From contig NZ_SDOY01000143.1 of assembly GCF_004117935.1 (NCBI RefSeq), positions 1 through 64,000 on the forward strand: DNA of 64,000 nt. The letters run 5' to 3'. The notes beneath the pieces are model-generated. The model worked only from the letters and a program-made list of their open reading frames with translations. It was not told the origin of the DNA and did not search any database. Source of the DNA: Streptomyces roseicoloratus. GTDB lineage: Bacteria > Actinomycetota > Actinomycetes > Streptomycetales > Streptomycetaceae. Positions 15,257 to 23,168 of this stretch are shown here, one piece after another; position 1 is the stretch's first letter, and each line of letters begins with the position of its first letter. Position numbers and translations under genes: made by a program.

Positions 15257-15708
15257 CCCCTGATACGGCTGTTACCTCCGGTACGAACGACAGGGCGAAG
15301 GCTACTGGCCGGTAAATCCCCGGACAAGAGTTCGCACCGGGAAGCGGGAGGGCCGCGCGAGCGGGACGGGAACGCGCGCGGAACGGGAGCGGAACGGCCG
15401 CGGGGGGACGGCGCGCGGGCGGCGCGGGGTCGGCGTACGGGCGGCGTGCGGGCAAAGAATCATTGAGCCATTCGTAGGGACTCCACAAAGAAACCCGTTT
15501 GGCCACTGGTCCCGGGAACAGAGACCTGCGCCACACCTCGGAGCTACTGTGCCGTAAAGAATCCCTGCGTACCGTGGTGCGACAAGGGATTTCACGACCC
15601 GAGCGAGCCTCGATTCACGCTCCGTGTGGGCAAGCTCACCATTGGGGACGGGTCGAAGTGCCGTGTCGGCAGTCCCTAAACTCAGCTTGTTTCAAGGAGG
15701 GAGCCATC
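15257..15708. other. long upstream region of accA2
   Basis: About 450 bp precede accA2. The first half is GC-rich. From about 15450 the composition becomes less GC-rich, with two AAAGAATC-containing segments (around 15451 and 15555) and several short AT-rich stretches. TAAACT at 15676-15681, 28 bp before the Shine-Dalgarno, could be a -10 element. There is no supported ORF, so it probably carries the divergent promoters and a long accA2 leader. Confidence 0.5.
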
Positions 15709-17463
15709 GTGCGCAAGGTGCTCATCGCCAACCGTGGCGAAATCGCTGTCCGCGTCGCCCGGGCCTGCCGGGACGCCGGGATCGCCAGCGTAGCCGTCTA
15801 CGCCGATCCGGACCGGGACGCTCTGCACGTCCGCGCGGCCGACGAGGCGTTCGCCCTGGGCGGTGACACTCCGGCCACCAGTTACCTGGACATGGCCAAG
15901 GTGCTCCAGGCCGCCGCCGACTCCGGCGCGGACGCGGTCCACCCGGGCTACGGCTTCCTTTCCGAGAACGCCGAGTTCGCCCAGGCCGTGCTCGACGCCG
16001 GTCTCATCTGGATCGGCCCGCCGCCGCAGGCCATCCGTGACCTCGGTGACAAGGTCGCCGCCCGTCACATCGCGCAGCGCGCCGGCGCGCCGCTGGTCGC
16101 CGGCACCCCGGACCCGGTCTCCGGGGCCGACGAGGTCGTCGCGTTCGCCGAGGAGCACGGCCTGCCGATCGCGATCAAGGCCGCCTTCGGCGGCGGTGGT
16201 CGCGGCCTGAAGGTCGCCCGCACCCTCGAAGAGGTGCCCGAGCTCTACGACTCCGCGGTCCGCGAGGCCGTCGCCGCCTTCGGCCGCGGCGAGTGCTTCG
16301 TCGAGCGCTACCTCGACAAGCCGCGTCACGTCGAGACCCAGTGCCTCGCCGACCAGCACGGCAACGTGGTCGTCGTCTCCACCCGTGACTGCTCGCTCCA
16401 GCGCCGCCACCAGAAGCTGGTCGAGGAGGCCCCGGCGCCGTTCCTGACGGACGAGCAGAACGCGGAGCTGTACCGCGCGTCGAAGGCCATCCTGAAGGAG
16501 GCCGGCTACGTCGGCGCCGGCACCGTCGAGTTCCTCGTCGGCACCGACGGCACGATCTCCTTCCTGGAGGTCAACACCCGTCTCCAGGTCGAGCACCCGG
16601 TCACCGAGGAGGTCACCGGCATCGACCTGGTCCGCGAGATGTTCCGCATCGCCGACGGCGAGGAGCTCGGTTACGGCGACCCGGAGATCCGGGGTCACTC
16701 GTTCGAGTTCCGCATCAACGGCGAGGACCCGGGCCGCAACTTCCTCCCGGCGCCCGGCACCGTCACCACCTTCGCACCGCCGACCGGCCCCGGTGTCCGC
16801 CTGGACGCGGGCGTCGAGTCCGGCTCGGTCATCGGCCCGGCCTGGGACTCGCTGCTCGCGAAGCTGATCGTCACCGGCGCGACCCGTGAGCAGGCGCTGC
16901 AGCGCGCCGCCCGCGCGCTGGCGGAGTTCAAGGTCGAGGGCATGGCCACCGCCATCCCGTTCCACCAGGCCGTCGTGGTCGACCCGGCGTTCACCGCCGA
17001 CCCGTTCCGGGTCCACACCCGGTGGATCGAGACCGAGTTCGTCAACGAGATCAAGCCCTTCGCCCCGGCGGGCGCCGAGGCCGAGGAGGACGAGTCCGGT
17101 CGCGAGACCATCGTCGTCGAGGTCGGCGGCAAGCGCCTGGAGGTCTCGCTCCCGTCCTCGCTGGGCATGACCCTCGCCCGTACGGGTCTGGCGGCCGGCG
17201 CCAAGCCGAAGCGCCGCGCCGCCAAGAAGTCCGGCCCGACCGCCTCCGGCGACACGCTCGCCTCCCCGATGCAGGGCACCATCGTCAAGGTGGCCGTCGA
17301 GGAGGGCGCGGAGGTCAAGGAGGGCGATCTGATCGTCGTCCTGGAGGCCATGAAGATGGAGCAGCCGCTCAACGCGCACAAGGCCGGCACCATCAAGGGC
17401 CTGTCCGCCGAGGTCGGCGCCTCCGTCACCTCGGGCGCCGCGATCTGCGAGATCAAGGACTGA
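15709..17463 (+). CDS. accA2: Acetyl/propionyl-CoA carboxylase alpha subunit (biotin carboxylase-BCCP)
   Basis: This biotin-carrying subunit carboxylates its own biotin with ATP and bicarbonate and serves the acyl-CoA carboxylase beta subunits such as PccB. The 584-aa protein opens with 'VRKVLIANRGEIAVRVARAC' (biotin carboxylase N domain). It has the ATP-grasp glycine loop 'KAAFGGGGRGLKV' near residue 160 and 'EVNTRLQVEHPVTE' near 290, and ends with a biotinyl domain whose lysine sits in 'VLEAMKMEQPL'. The GTG at 15709 is supported by AAGGAGGG 7 nt upstream. The Ala-Lys-rich linker before the carrier domain is typical. A perfect terminator follows. Confidence 0.95.
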   Translation: MRKVLIANRGEIAVRVARACRDAGIASVAVYADPDRDALHVRAADEAFALGGDTPATSYLDMAKVLQAAADSGADAVHPGYGFLSENAEFAQAVLDAGLIWIGPPPQAIRDLGDKVAARHIAQRAGAPLVAGTPDPVSGADEVVAFAEEHGLPIAIKAAFGGGGRGLKVARTLEEVPELYDSAVREAVAAFGRGECFVERYLDKPRHVETQCLADQHGNVVVVSTRDCSLQRRHQKLVEEAPAPFLTDEQNAELYRASKAILKEAGYVGAGTVEFLVGTDGTISFLEVNTRLQVEHPVTEEVTGIDLVREMFRIADGEELGYGDPEIRGHSFEFRINGEDPGRNFLPAPGTVTTFAPPTGPGVRLDAGVESGSVIGPAWDSLLAKLIVTGATREQALQRAARALAEFKVEGMATAIPFHQAVVVDPAFTADPFRVHTRWIETEFVNEIKPFAPAGAEAEEDESGRETIVVEVGGKRLEVSLPSSLGMTLARTGLAAGAKPKRRAAKKSGPTASGDTLASPMQGTIVKVAVEEGAEVKEGDLIVVLEAMKMEQPLNAHKAGTIKGLSAEVGASVTSGAAICEIKD

Positions 17464-17492
17464 ACCGGCCCCCGGCCACCGGGGTACGGTAC

Positions 17493-17525
17493 GAAGGGTC
17501 CGCGGACAACCGTCCGCGGGCCCTT
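17493..17525 (+). terminator. accA2 terminator
   Basis: GAAGGGTCCGCGGAC pairs with GTCCGCGGGCCCTTC across a 3-nt loop with one mismatch, about 30 bp after the accA2 stop codon. Confidence 0.8.
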
Positions 17526-17642
17526 CGCCCGTCCGGGAGACGTCCGCGCGACCCAGATCCGCACGGGCCGGGCCTCGCTCCCCCCACAGGCGGCTCTCGC
17601 CCCCGTACGGGCGGGACGGAATCCACGCAGGAAGGACCGCGC

Positions 17643-18188
17643 ATGCGTGCCGACGCGCGCCGCAACCGTGAGCGGCTGCTCGCCGAGGCCCGCGCCGCCT
17701 TCGCCGCGCAGGGCACCGACGCGTCACTGGAGGACATCGCCCGCCGCGCCGGCGTCGGGATCGGCACCCTCTACCGCCACTTCCCGACCCGGGAGGAACT
17801 GCTCGGCGCCGTCTTCCGCGAAGGACTCGCGGAACTGCTCGACCACTCGGCGGAACTCGCCGGGGCGAGCGACCCGTGCGCCGCGCTTGCCGGCTGGCTG
17901 CGCACCCTGATCGCCCACGCGGGCGAGTACCGCGGGCTGTCGGTGGCGCTCATGTCCGCGTCGTACGGCCGGAGTTCGGCACTCACCGAGTGCAGCGAGC
18001 CGCTGCGGGCGGCGGGCGAACGCCTGCTCGCCCGCGCCCGTGAGGCGGGCACGGTGCGGGCCGACGTGTCGATCGGCGACCTGATGAAGCTCACCAACGC
18101 CATCGCCCTGGCCGCCGAACGCTCCCCGGAGGACCCGGAGTTGGCGGACCGCCTGCTCGACCTGACGCTACGGGGCCTGCGGGCGTGA
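17643..18188 (+). CDS. TetR-family transcriptional regulator
   Basis: The 181-aa protein has the TetR DNA-binding domain at about residues 5-50 ('TDASLEDIARRAGVGIGTLY' then 'RHFPTREELL'). A C-terminal helical domain of the SCO4008-like/TetR_C type contains a Cys-rich turn ('ALTECSEPLRAAG'). AGGAAGGAC precedes the ATG. It stands alone between accA2 and the deoR gene. Its target is not evident from neighbours, so either local autoregulation or a distant efflux system is possible. Confidence 0.87.
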   Translation: MRADARRNRERLLAEARAAFAAQGTDASLEDIARRAGVGIGTLYRHFPTREELLGAVFREGLAELLDHSAELAGASDPCAALAGWLRTLIAHAGEYRGLSVALMSASYGRSSALTECSEPLRAAGERLLARAREAGTVRADVSIGDLMKLTNAIALAAERSPEDPELADRLLDLTLRGLRA

Positions 18189-18327
18189 GGAGTTGCCCCC
18201 GGGGCTCGGGGGCCCGACGGCGCGACCGGGGAGGGCTCGCGGAGCCCGCCGCCCGCAGCGGCTCGCCGCACTCGGCGAGCGCCGGTGCGGCGGCCCGGTG
18301 CGGGGAGGGTCGCCGGGGCCGTGGCGG

Positions 18328-19305
18328 TCAGCGGCGGCGCATGTCCGCCACGCGTACCGCCGGGCGGTCGGGCGCCAGCACGTCGTTCGCGAGCGGGCCG
18401 CCCGGGCCGCCGGGGCCGCCGCGGAACTGCCCGCCCGGGAGCCGGCCGCGCTGGCCCGGCAGCGGCAGCTCACGACGCGGGCGGGCGCCCGGAGGGTGCT
18501 GCTCGCTCCCGTGGCCCGGGGCGCCGGTGCCCGCCACCGCGATCTGCACGCCCTGGTCGGCCAGGGCCTGCAACTCGGTGGCGGCCCGCTCGTCGTGGAC
18601 CGGCGGCTCGTCCGTGACCAGGCGGGTGATGACGTCGGTCGGCACCGTCTGGAACATGGTGTCGGTGCCGAGTTTGGTGTGGTCCGCGAGGACCACGACC
18701 TCCGCCGCCGCCTGCACGAGGGCCCGGTCCACGCTCGCGGAGAGCATGTTGGAGGTGGACAGACCGCGCTCGGCGGTCAGTCCGCTGCCGGACAGGAAGG
18801 CCCGGGAGACCCGCAGGCCCTGGAGCGACTGCTCGGCCCCGCTGCCCACCAGCGCGTAGTTGGAGCCGCGCAGGGTGCCTCCGGTCATGACGACCTCGAC
18901 CCGGTTGGCGTGGGCGAGGGCCTGGGCGACGAGCAGCGAGTTGGTGACGACCGTGAGCCCGGGCACCCGGGCGAGCCGGCGGGCCAGCTCCTGCGTGGTG
19001 GTGCCCGCGCCGACGACGATGGCCTCGCCCTCTTCGACGAGGCTCGCGGCGGCGTCGGCGATGGCGGTCTTCTCGGCGGTCGCGAGATGGGATTTCTGGG
19101 GGAAGCCGGACTCTCTCGTGAATCCGCCCGGCAGTACCGCACCGCCGTGCCGGCGGTCGAGGAGTCCTTCTGCCTCCAGGGCCCGCACGTCTCGCCGTAC
19201 GGTCACTTCTGAGGTCTGGACGACGCGGGCGAGCTCGCGGAGCGACACGGCTCCATTGGCGCGCACCATTTCGAGGATCAACTGGCGACGTTCTGCAGCG
19301 AACAC
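18328..19305 (-). CDS. DeoR/GlpR-family transcriptional regulator
   Basis: The 325-aa protein has the DeoR winged helix at residues 1-57 ('ERRQLILEMVRANGAVSLRE', then 'TSEVTVRRDVRALEAEGLLD'). The sugar-phosphate-binding DeoRC domain follows to about residue 250 ('IVVGAGTTTQELARRL', 'VVTNSLLVAQ', 'LVGSGAEQSL', 'LADHTKLG'). The last 70 residues are a Gly-Pro-Arg-rich extension unusual for the family. Members sense phosphorylated sugars. The nearby PNP and deoC genes make it a candidate repressor of the nucleoside genes, but its own promoter lacks the shared palindrome and the link is inference. Confidence 0.88.
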   Translation of the reverse strand: MFAAERRQLILEMVRANGAVSLRELARVVQTSEVTVRRDVRALEAEGLLDRRHGGAVLPGGFTRESGFPQKSHLATAEKTAIADAAASLVEEGEAIVVGAGTTTQELARRLARVPGLTVVTNSLLVAQALAHANRVEVVMTGGTLRGSNYALVGSGAEQSLQGLRVSRAFLSGSGLTAERGLSTSNMLSASVDRALVQAAAEVVVLADHTKLGTDTMFQTVPTDVITRLVTDEPPVHDERAATELQALADQGVQIAVAGTGAPGHGSEQHPPGARPRRELPLPGQRGRLPGGQFRGGPGGPGGPLANDVLAPDRPAVRVADMRRR

Positions 19306-19374
19306 GAAACTGACAGTAACGTGACCGGACGATGCTTTTCAGCACTATGGGCCGAATTGCAGAAGATGCACACA

Positions 19375-19408
19375 GGCGGGGCCCCCAAGTGATATGGGAG
19401 TCCCCGCC
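19375..19408 (-). terminator. terminator between lpdA and deoR
   Basis: GGCGGGG (19375-19381) pairs with CCCCGCC (19402-19408), with a further inner partial pairing. It lies after the lpdA-like stop codon and before the DeoR start. Confidence 0.55.
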
Positions 19409-19516
19409 GTTGATCGGACGACCGTCAGGGCTATGCCCCGCCTTGCCGGGGGTTGTCCGGGTCGGCGAACCGTTCCCGCAGGCCGGGACGGCCGCCGGCC
19501 CGCGCCGGCCGGGCGA

Positions 19517-20956
19517 CTAGGCCTCGGCCGCGGTCTTTCGGGTGTGCAACTGCCGTGCCACTTCCGCGATCGAGCCCGACAGGGAGGGGTACACGGTGAA
19601 AGCATTTGCGATCTGTTCGACCGTCAGATTGTTGTCGACCGCGATCGAGATCGGATGGATGAGCTCGCTCGCGCGCGGCGCGACGACCACGCCGCCGACC
19701 ACGATGCCGGTGCCGGGGCGGCAGAAGATCTTGACGAAGCCGTCCCGGATGCCCTGCATCTTGGCGCGCGGGTTGCGCAGCAGCGGCAGCTTGACGACCC
19801 GGGCCTCGATCTTGCCGCCGTCCACGTCGGCCTGGGTGTAGCCGACGGTGGCGATCTCCGGGTCCGTGAAGACGTTGGAGGAGACGGTCTTCAGGTTGAG
19901 CGGGGTCACCGCGTCGCCGAGGAAGTGGTACATGGCGATGCGGCCCTGCATGGCCGCCACCGAGGCGAGCGCGAACACGCCGGTGACGTCGCCGGCCGCG
20001 TAGACGCCGGGCGCGGAGGTGCGGGAGACCTTGTCGGTCCAGATGTGCCCGGAGTCCTTGAGCCGTACGCCGGCCTCCTCCAGCCCCATGCCCGCGGTGT
20101 TCGGGATGGCGCCGACGGCCATCAGGCAGTGGGTGCCGGAGATGACCCGGCCGTCGGAGAGGGTGACCTCGACGCGGTCGCCGACCCGCTTGGCGGACTC
20201 GGCGCGGGAGCGGGCCATGACGTTCATGCCGCGGCGCCGGAAGACGTCCTCGAGGACGGCGGCGGCGTCCGGGTCCTCGCCGGGCAGCACGCGGTCGCGG
20301 GAGGAGACGAGGGTGACGCGCGAGCCGAGTGCCTGGTAGGCGCCGGCGAACTCGGCACCGGTGACACCGGAACCGACCACGATGAGCTCCTCGGGGAGCT
20401 CCTTGAGGTCGTAGACCTGGGTCCAGTTGAGGATCCGCTCGCCGTCCGGCTTGGCGTCCGGCAGCTCGCGCGGGTGACCGCCGGTGGCGATGAGGACCGC
20501 GTCGGCGGTGATGGTCTCCTCGCTGCCGTCGACGGCGGTGACGACCACCTGGCGGGAGCCGTCGAGTGCCTGCCGCCCGGAGAGCCGGCCGCGGCCGCGC
20601 AGCACGCGGGCGCCCGCGCGGGTGACGGAGGCGGTGATGTCGTGGGACTGGGCCAGGGCGAGCCGCTTCACACGGCGGTTGACCTTGCCGAGGTCCACGC
20701 CGACGACGCGGGCCGCCTGCTCGAGGTGCGGGGTGTCGTCCGCGACGATGATGCCCAGTTCCTCGTAGGACGAGTCGAAGGTGGTCATCACCTCCGCGGT
20801 GGCGATGAGGGTCTTGGAGGGAACACAGTCCGTCAGGACCGACGCGCCGCCGAGGCCGTCGCAGTCGACGACGGTCACCTCCGCGCCGAGTTGGGCGCCC
20901 ACCAGGGCCGCCTCGTATCCGCCGGGTCCGCCGCCGATGATCACGATCCGGGTCAC
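19517..20956 (-). CDS. lpdA: NAD(P)H-quinone reductase, flavoprotein disulfide reductase family
   Basis: The 479-aa FAD protein has the lipoamide-dehydrogenase fold. Features are the FAD-binding 'IVIIGGGPGGYEAALVG' at the N terminus, the NAD(P)-binding 'LIVVGSGVTGAEFAGAYQAL' near residue 185, the second FAD motif 'GVYAAGDVTGVFALA' near 310 and the interface domain. The redox motif reads 'GGASVLTDCVPSK', so the first of the two active-site Cys residues is Ser. The C-terminal His-Glu base pair is also absent ('ELIHPISIAVDNN'). This is the pattern of mycobacterial LpdA (Rv3303c), a quinone reductase without disulfide chemistry. An almost exact 25-bp direct repeat lies in its upstream region. Confidence 0.88.
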   Translation of the reverse strand: MTRIVIIGGGPGGYEAALVGAQLGAEVTVVDCDGLGGASVLTDCVPSKTLIATAEVMTTFDSSYEELGIIVADDTPHLEQAARVVGVDLGKVNRRVKRLALAQSHDITASVTRAGARVLRGRGRLSGRQALDGSRQVVVTAVDGSEETITADAVLIATGGHPRELPDAKPDGERILNWTQVYDLKELPEELIVVGSGVTGAEFAGAYQALGSRVTLVSSRDRVLPGEDPDAAAVLEDVFRRRGMNVMARSRAESAKRVGDRVEVTLSDGRVISGTHCLMAVGAIPNTAGMGLEEAGVRLKDSGHIWTDKVSRTSAPGVYAAGDVTGVFALASVAAMQGRIAMYHFLGDAVTPLNLKTVSSNVFTDPEIATVGYTQADVDGGKIEARVVKLPLLRNPRAKMQGIRDGFVKIFCRPGTGIVVGGVVVAPRASELIHPISIAVDNNLTVEQIANAFTVYPSLSGSIAEVARQLHTRKTAAEA

Positions 20957-21013
20957 TGGGATCTACGCCTCGCGCTCTCGTTCTGCCGGGGGGTGCGGCC
21001 CCCGCTGGGCTGC

Positions 21014-21069
21014 AGTGCGTACGCCATTGTCCCGCACGCTTCAAAGTGCGTACCCCATTGTCCCGCACG
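21014..21069. repeat. 25-bp direct repeat in the lpdA upstream region
   Basis: Two 25-bp copies (21014-21038 and 21045-21069) differ at one position and have a 31-bp period. Each contains CCATTGTCCCGCACG. They lie 58-113 bp before the lpdA-like start codon, so they may be tandem regulator sites or a promoter duplication. Confidence 0.8.
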
Positions 21070-21244
21070 GACGAACGACCCACGCGCCGGGGCCGCCCGG
21101 TGGGGTGGAGAGGGGCGGGCGGGCCGGTGGCGAGGCCGGGTCGAGGTCGCGCCCGGGTGCTACCGGCGGGTCACCTCCCCCCGCCGTACGGGCGTCACCG
21201 CGGGCCCCGTCACGCACCCCGTGCCCTCCCGTACCCTCGACCCC

Positions 21245-21682
21245 ATGTCGCTCTACGCCGCGTACGCCGGCAACCTCGACGCGCGGCTCATGACCCGCCG
21301 CGCACCGCACTCGCCGCTGCGCGGCACCGGCTGGCTGAACGGCTGGCGGCTGACCTTCGGCGGCGAGCAGATGGGCTGGGAGGGGGCGCTGGCCACGATC
21401 GTGGAGGCCCCACGGTCCCAGGTGTTCGTCGCCCTGTACGACATCGCGCCGATGGACGAGGAGTCCATGGACCGCTGGGAGGGCGTCGGCCTCGACATCT
21501 ACCGCCGGATGCGGGTCCGGGTGCACACGCTGGAGGGCGACGAGCCGGCGTGGGTGTACGTGCTGAACGCGTACGAGGGCGGGCTGCCCTCCGCCCGCTA
21601 CCTGGGCGAGGTCGCGGACGCGGCCGAGTCGGCGGGCGCCCCGCACGACTACGTGATGGAACTCCGCAAACGCCCCTGCTGA
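21245..21682 (+). CDS. Gamma-glutamylcyclotransferase family protein
   Basis: The 145-aa protein has the GGCT/AIG2 fold, which binds gamma-glutamyl peptides and releases 5-oxoproline. The N-terminal loop 'YAAYAGNLDARLM' corresponds to the family's substrate loop YGSNL. Acidic residues in 'DIAPMDEESMDRWEGVG' lie near the catalytic Glu position, and the YxxxL-like tail 'SARYLGEVADAAESAG' completes the fold. The ATG is 7 nt downstream of TACCCT, suggesting a leaderless transcript. A GC-rich tandem repeat follows the stop codon. Confidence 0.85.
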   Translation: MSLYAAYAGNLDARLMTRRAPHSPLRGTGWLNGWRLTFGGEQMGWEGALATIVEAPRSQVFVALYDIAPMDEESMDRWEGVGLDIYRRMRVRVHTLEGDEPAWVYVLNAYEGGLPSARYLGEVADAAESAGAPHDYVMELRKRPC

Positions 21683-21687
21683 GCCCG

Positions 21688-21811
21688 GGCCGGAGGCGGT
21701 CCGGGAGGGGTGGGAAGGACGGGCCGAAGGCGGTTCCGGGAGGGTGGGGAAGGACGGGGCCGGAGGCGGGTCCGGGAGGGTGGGGAAGGACGGGGCCGGA
21801 GGCGGTCCGGA
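21688..21811. repeat. 35-bp tandem repeat after the cyclotransferase gene
   Basis: Three and a half copies of a roughly 35-bp unit built on GGGCCGGAGGCGGTCCGGG and GTGGGGAAGGACG, with small differences between copies. It lies between the cyclotransferase stop codon and the PNP promoter. Confidence 0.8.
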
Positions 21812-21896
21812 CACGGTCCGGAGGCCGTCCGGAGGCGGAACCGCCGCTTTCGTCGGAAACGACAAGACAACGATCGCAGCTCCGTGCGCAGCGTCA

Positions 21897-21910
21897 TCTA
21901 CGCGCGTAGG
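21897..21910. promoter_or_regulatory. nucleoside-regulon palindrome, PNP site
   Basis: TCTACGCGCGTAGG matches 13 of 14 bases of the palindrome shared by the nucleoside genes in this window. TAGGCT at 21922-21927 could be the -10 element, with the start codon at 21992. Confidence 0.75.
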
Positions 21911-21991
21911 GTTTCTCGGGCTAGGCTGCTGGGCGTATCAAATCCGTCCGGGGCTCCCCTCGGACCCCCCCTCCCCGAGGCGAGAGAGTCA

Positions 21992-22795
21992 GTGAACGCT
22001 ACTGCCACCCCGTACGAGGCCGCCGAGGCCGCCGCCGCGCGTCTCCGCGAGCTGACCGGCGTCGAGAACCACGACGTCGCCCTGGTCATGGGCTCCGGCT
22101 GGGCCCCTGCCGTCGACGCCCTTGGCGCTCCGGAGGCCGAGTTCCCGGTCACCGAGCTGCCCGGCTTCCCGCCGCCGGCCGTGGAGGGCCACGGCGGCAA
22201 GATCCGCTCGTACAAGATCGGCGACAAGCGCGCCCTGGTCTTCCTCGGCCGCACCCACTACTACGAGGGCCGCGGCGTCGCCGCCGTCGCCCACGGCGTG
22301 CGCACCGCCGTCGCCGCCGGCTGCAAGACGATCGTCCTGACGAACGGCTGCGGCGGCCTGCGCGAGGGCATGCGCCCCGGCCAGCCGGTCCTGATCAGCG
22401 ACCACCTCAACCTGACGGGCGCGTCGCCGATCGTCGGCGCGAACTTCGTGGACCTCACCGACCTGTACTCGCCGCGGCTGCGCGCGCTGTGCAAGGAGGT
22501 CGACGAGACGCTGGAGGAGGGCGTGTACGTCCAGTTCCCCGGCCCGCACTACGAGACCCCGGCCGAGATCAACATGGTCCGCGTCATGGGCGGCGACCTG
22601 GTCGGCATGTCCACGGTCCTGGAGGCCATCGCGGCCCGTGAGGCCGGCGCCGAGGTCCTGGGCATCTCGCTGGTCACGAACCTCGCCGCCGGTCTCTCGG
22701 GCGAGCCGCTGAACCACGAGGAGGTCCTGCAGGCGGGCCGCGACTCGGCGGCCCGCATGGGCGAGCTCCTCACCCGGGTGCTGGACCGCATCTGA
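21992..22795 (+). CDS. Purine-nucleoside phosphorylase (trimeric, PNP-I)
   Basis: PNP splits inosine, guanosine and their deoxy forms with phosphate into base and (deoxy)ribose 1-phosphate. The 267-aa size and the motifs 'VMGSGWAPAVDAL', 'GRTHYYEGRG', 'LTNGCGGLREG', 'GPHYETPAEI' and 'SLVTNLAAGLSG' identify the trimeric low-molecular-mass family; the Glu in 'YETPAE' and the Asn in 'TNLAAG' bind the purine. The GTG at 21992 follows a GAGAGAG leader. A copy of the nucleoside-regulon palindrome lies 82 bp upstream. The downstream phosphomutase would take the sugar phosphate further, but a strong terminator separates the two genes. Confidence 0.95.
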   Translation: MNATATPYEAAEAAAARLRELTGVENHDVALVMGSGWAPAVDALGAPEAEFPVTELPGFPPPAVEGHGGKIRSYKIGDKRALVFLGRTHYYEGRGVAAVAHGVRTAVAAGCKTIVLTNGCGGLREGMRPGQPVLISDHLNLTGASPIVGANFVDLTDLYSPRLRALCKEVDETLEEGVYVQFPGPHYETPAEINMVRVMGGDLVGMSTVLEAIAAREAGAEVLGISLVTNLAAGLSGEPLNHEEVLQAGRDSAARMGELLTRVLDRI

Positions 22796-22828
22796 CGCAC
22801 CCGGCCGGGACCGCGCCCCGGAGATCCC

Positions 22829-22854
22829 GCCCCGCCCCGTCGGTGAGGCGGGGC
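22829..22854 (+). terminator. PNP terminator
   Basis: GCCCCGCC (22829-22836) pairs perfectly with GGCGGGGC (22847-22854) across a 10-nt loop, followed by TTCCGT. Confidence 0.75.
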
Positions 22855-23168
22855 TTCCGTCGGCGGGGGCCCGCGCCGAACGCGCGGGGGCCGGGGTACG
22901 GCCGCGGGCCGTACCCGTACGGGGGCCGGGGGCCCGGCCCCGGTTCGGGAAGGGGCGGGACGGGGAAGGGCTCCGCGCAGCGGCACCCGGCACCCCACGC
23001 GTCCGCACGCACCCCACGGCACCGCACGCGACCCCCGCACCACGGGCGGCCCCGCACGCGACCCCCGCACCACCGCGACACCACCGCACGCACCGCGGCG
23101 GCCACCGCGCGGCACCGCGTCCCGCCCCCGCTCCCACCCGCCCGCACCACCCCGAAAGGCACACCACC
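22855..23168. other. low-complexity region between PNP and phosphomutase
   Basis: About 310 bp without a supported gene. It holds nested GC hairpins around 22890-22945 (GTACGGCCGCGGGCCGTAC) and then a strand-biased C/A-rich stretch with repeats of CACCGCACGC up to 23150. The phosphomutase leader with its GAAAGG Shine-Dalgarno ends the region. Confidence 0.6.

Noticed and set aside
20962..20968. Half-site TCTACGC just before the lpdA-like start codon
   Set aside because: Only one half of the palindrome is present, and a 7-mer of this composition is expected by chance. The gene is not a nucleoside gene.
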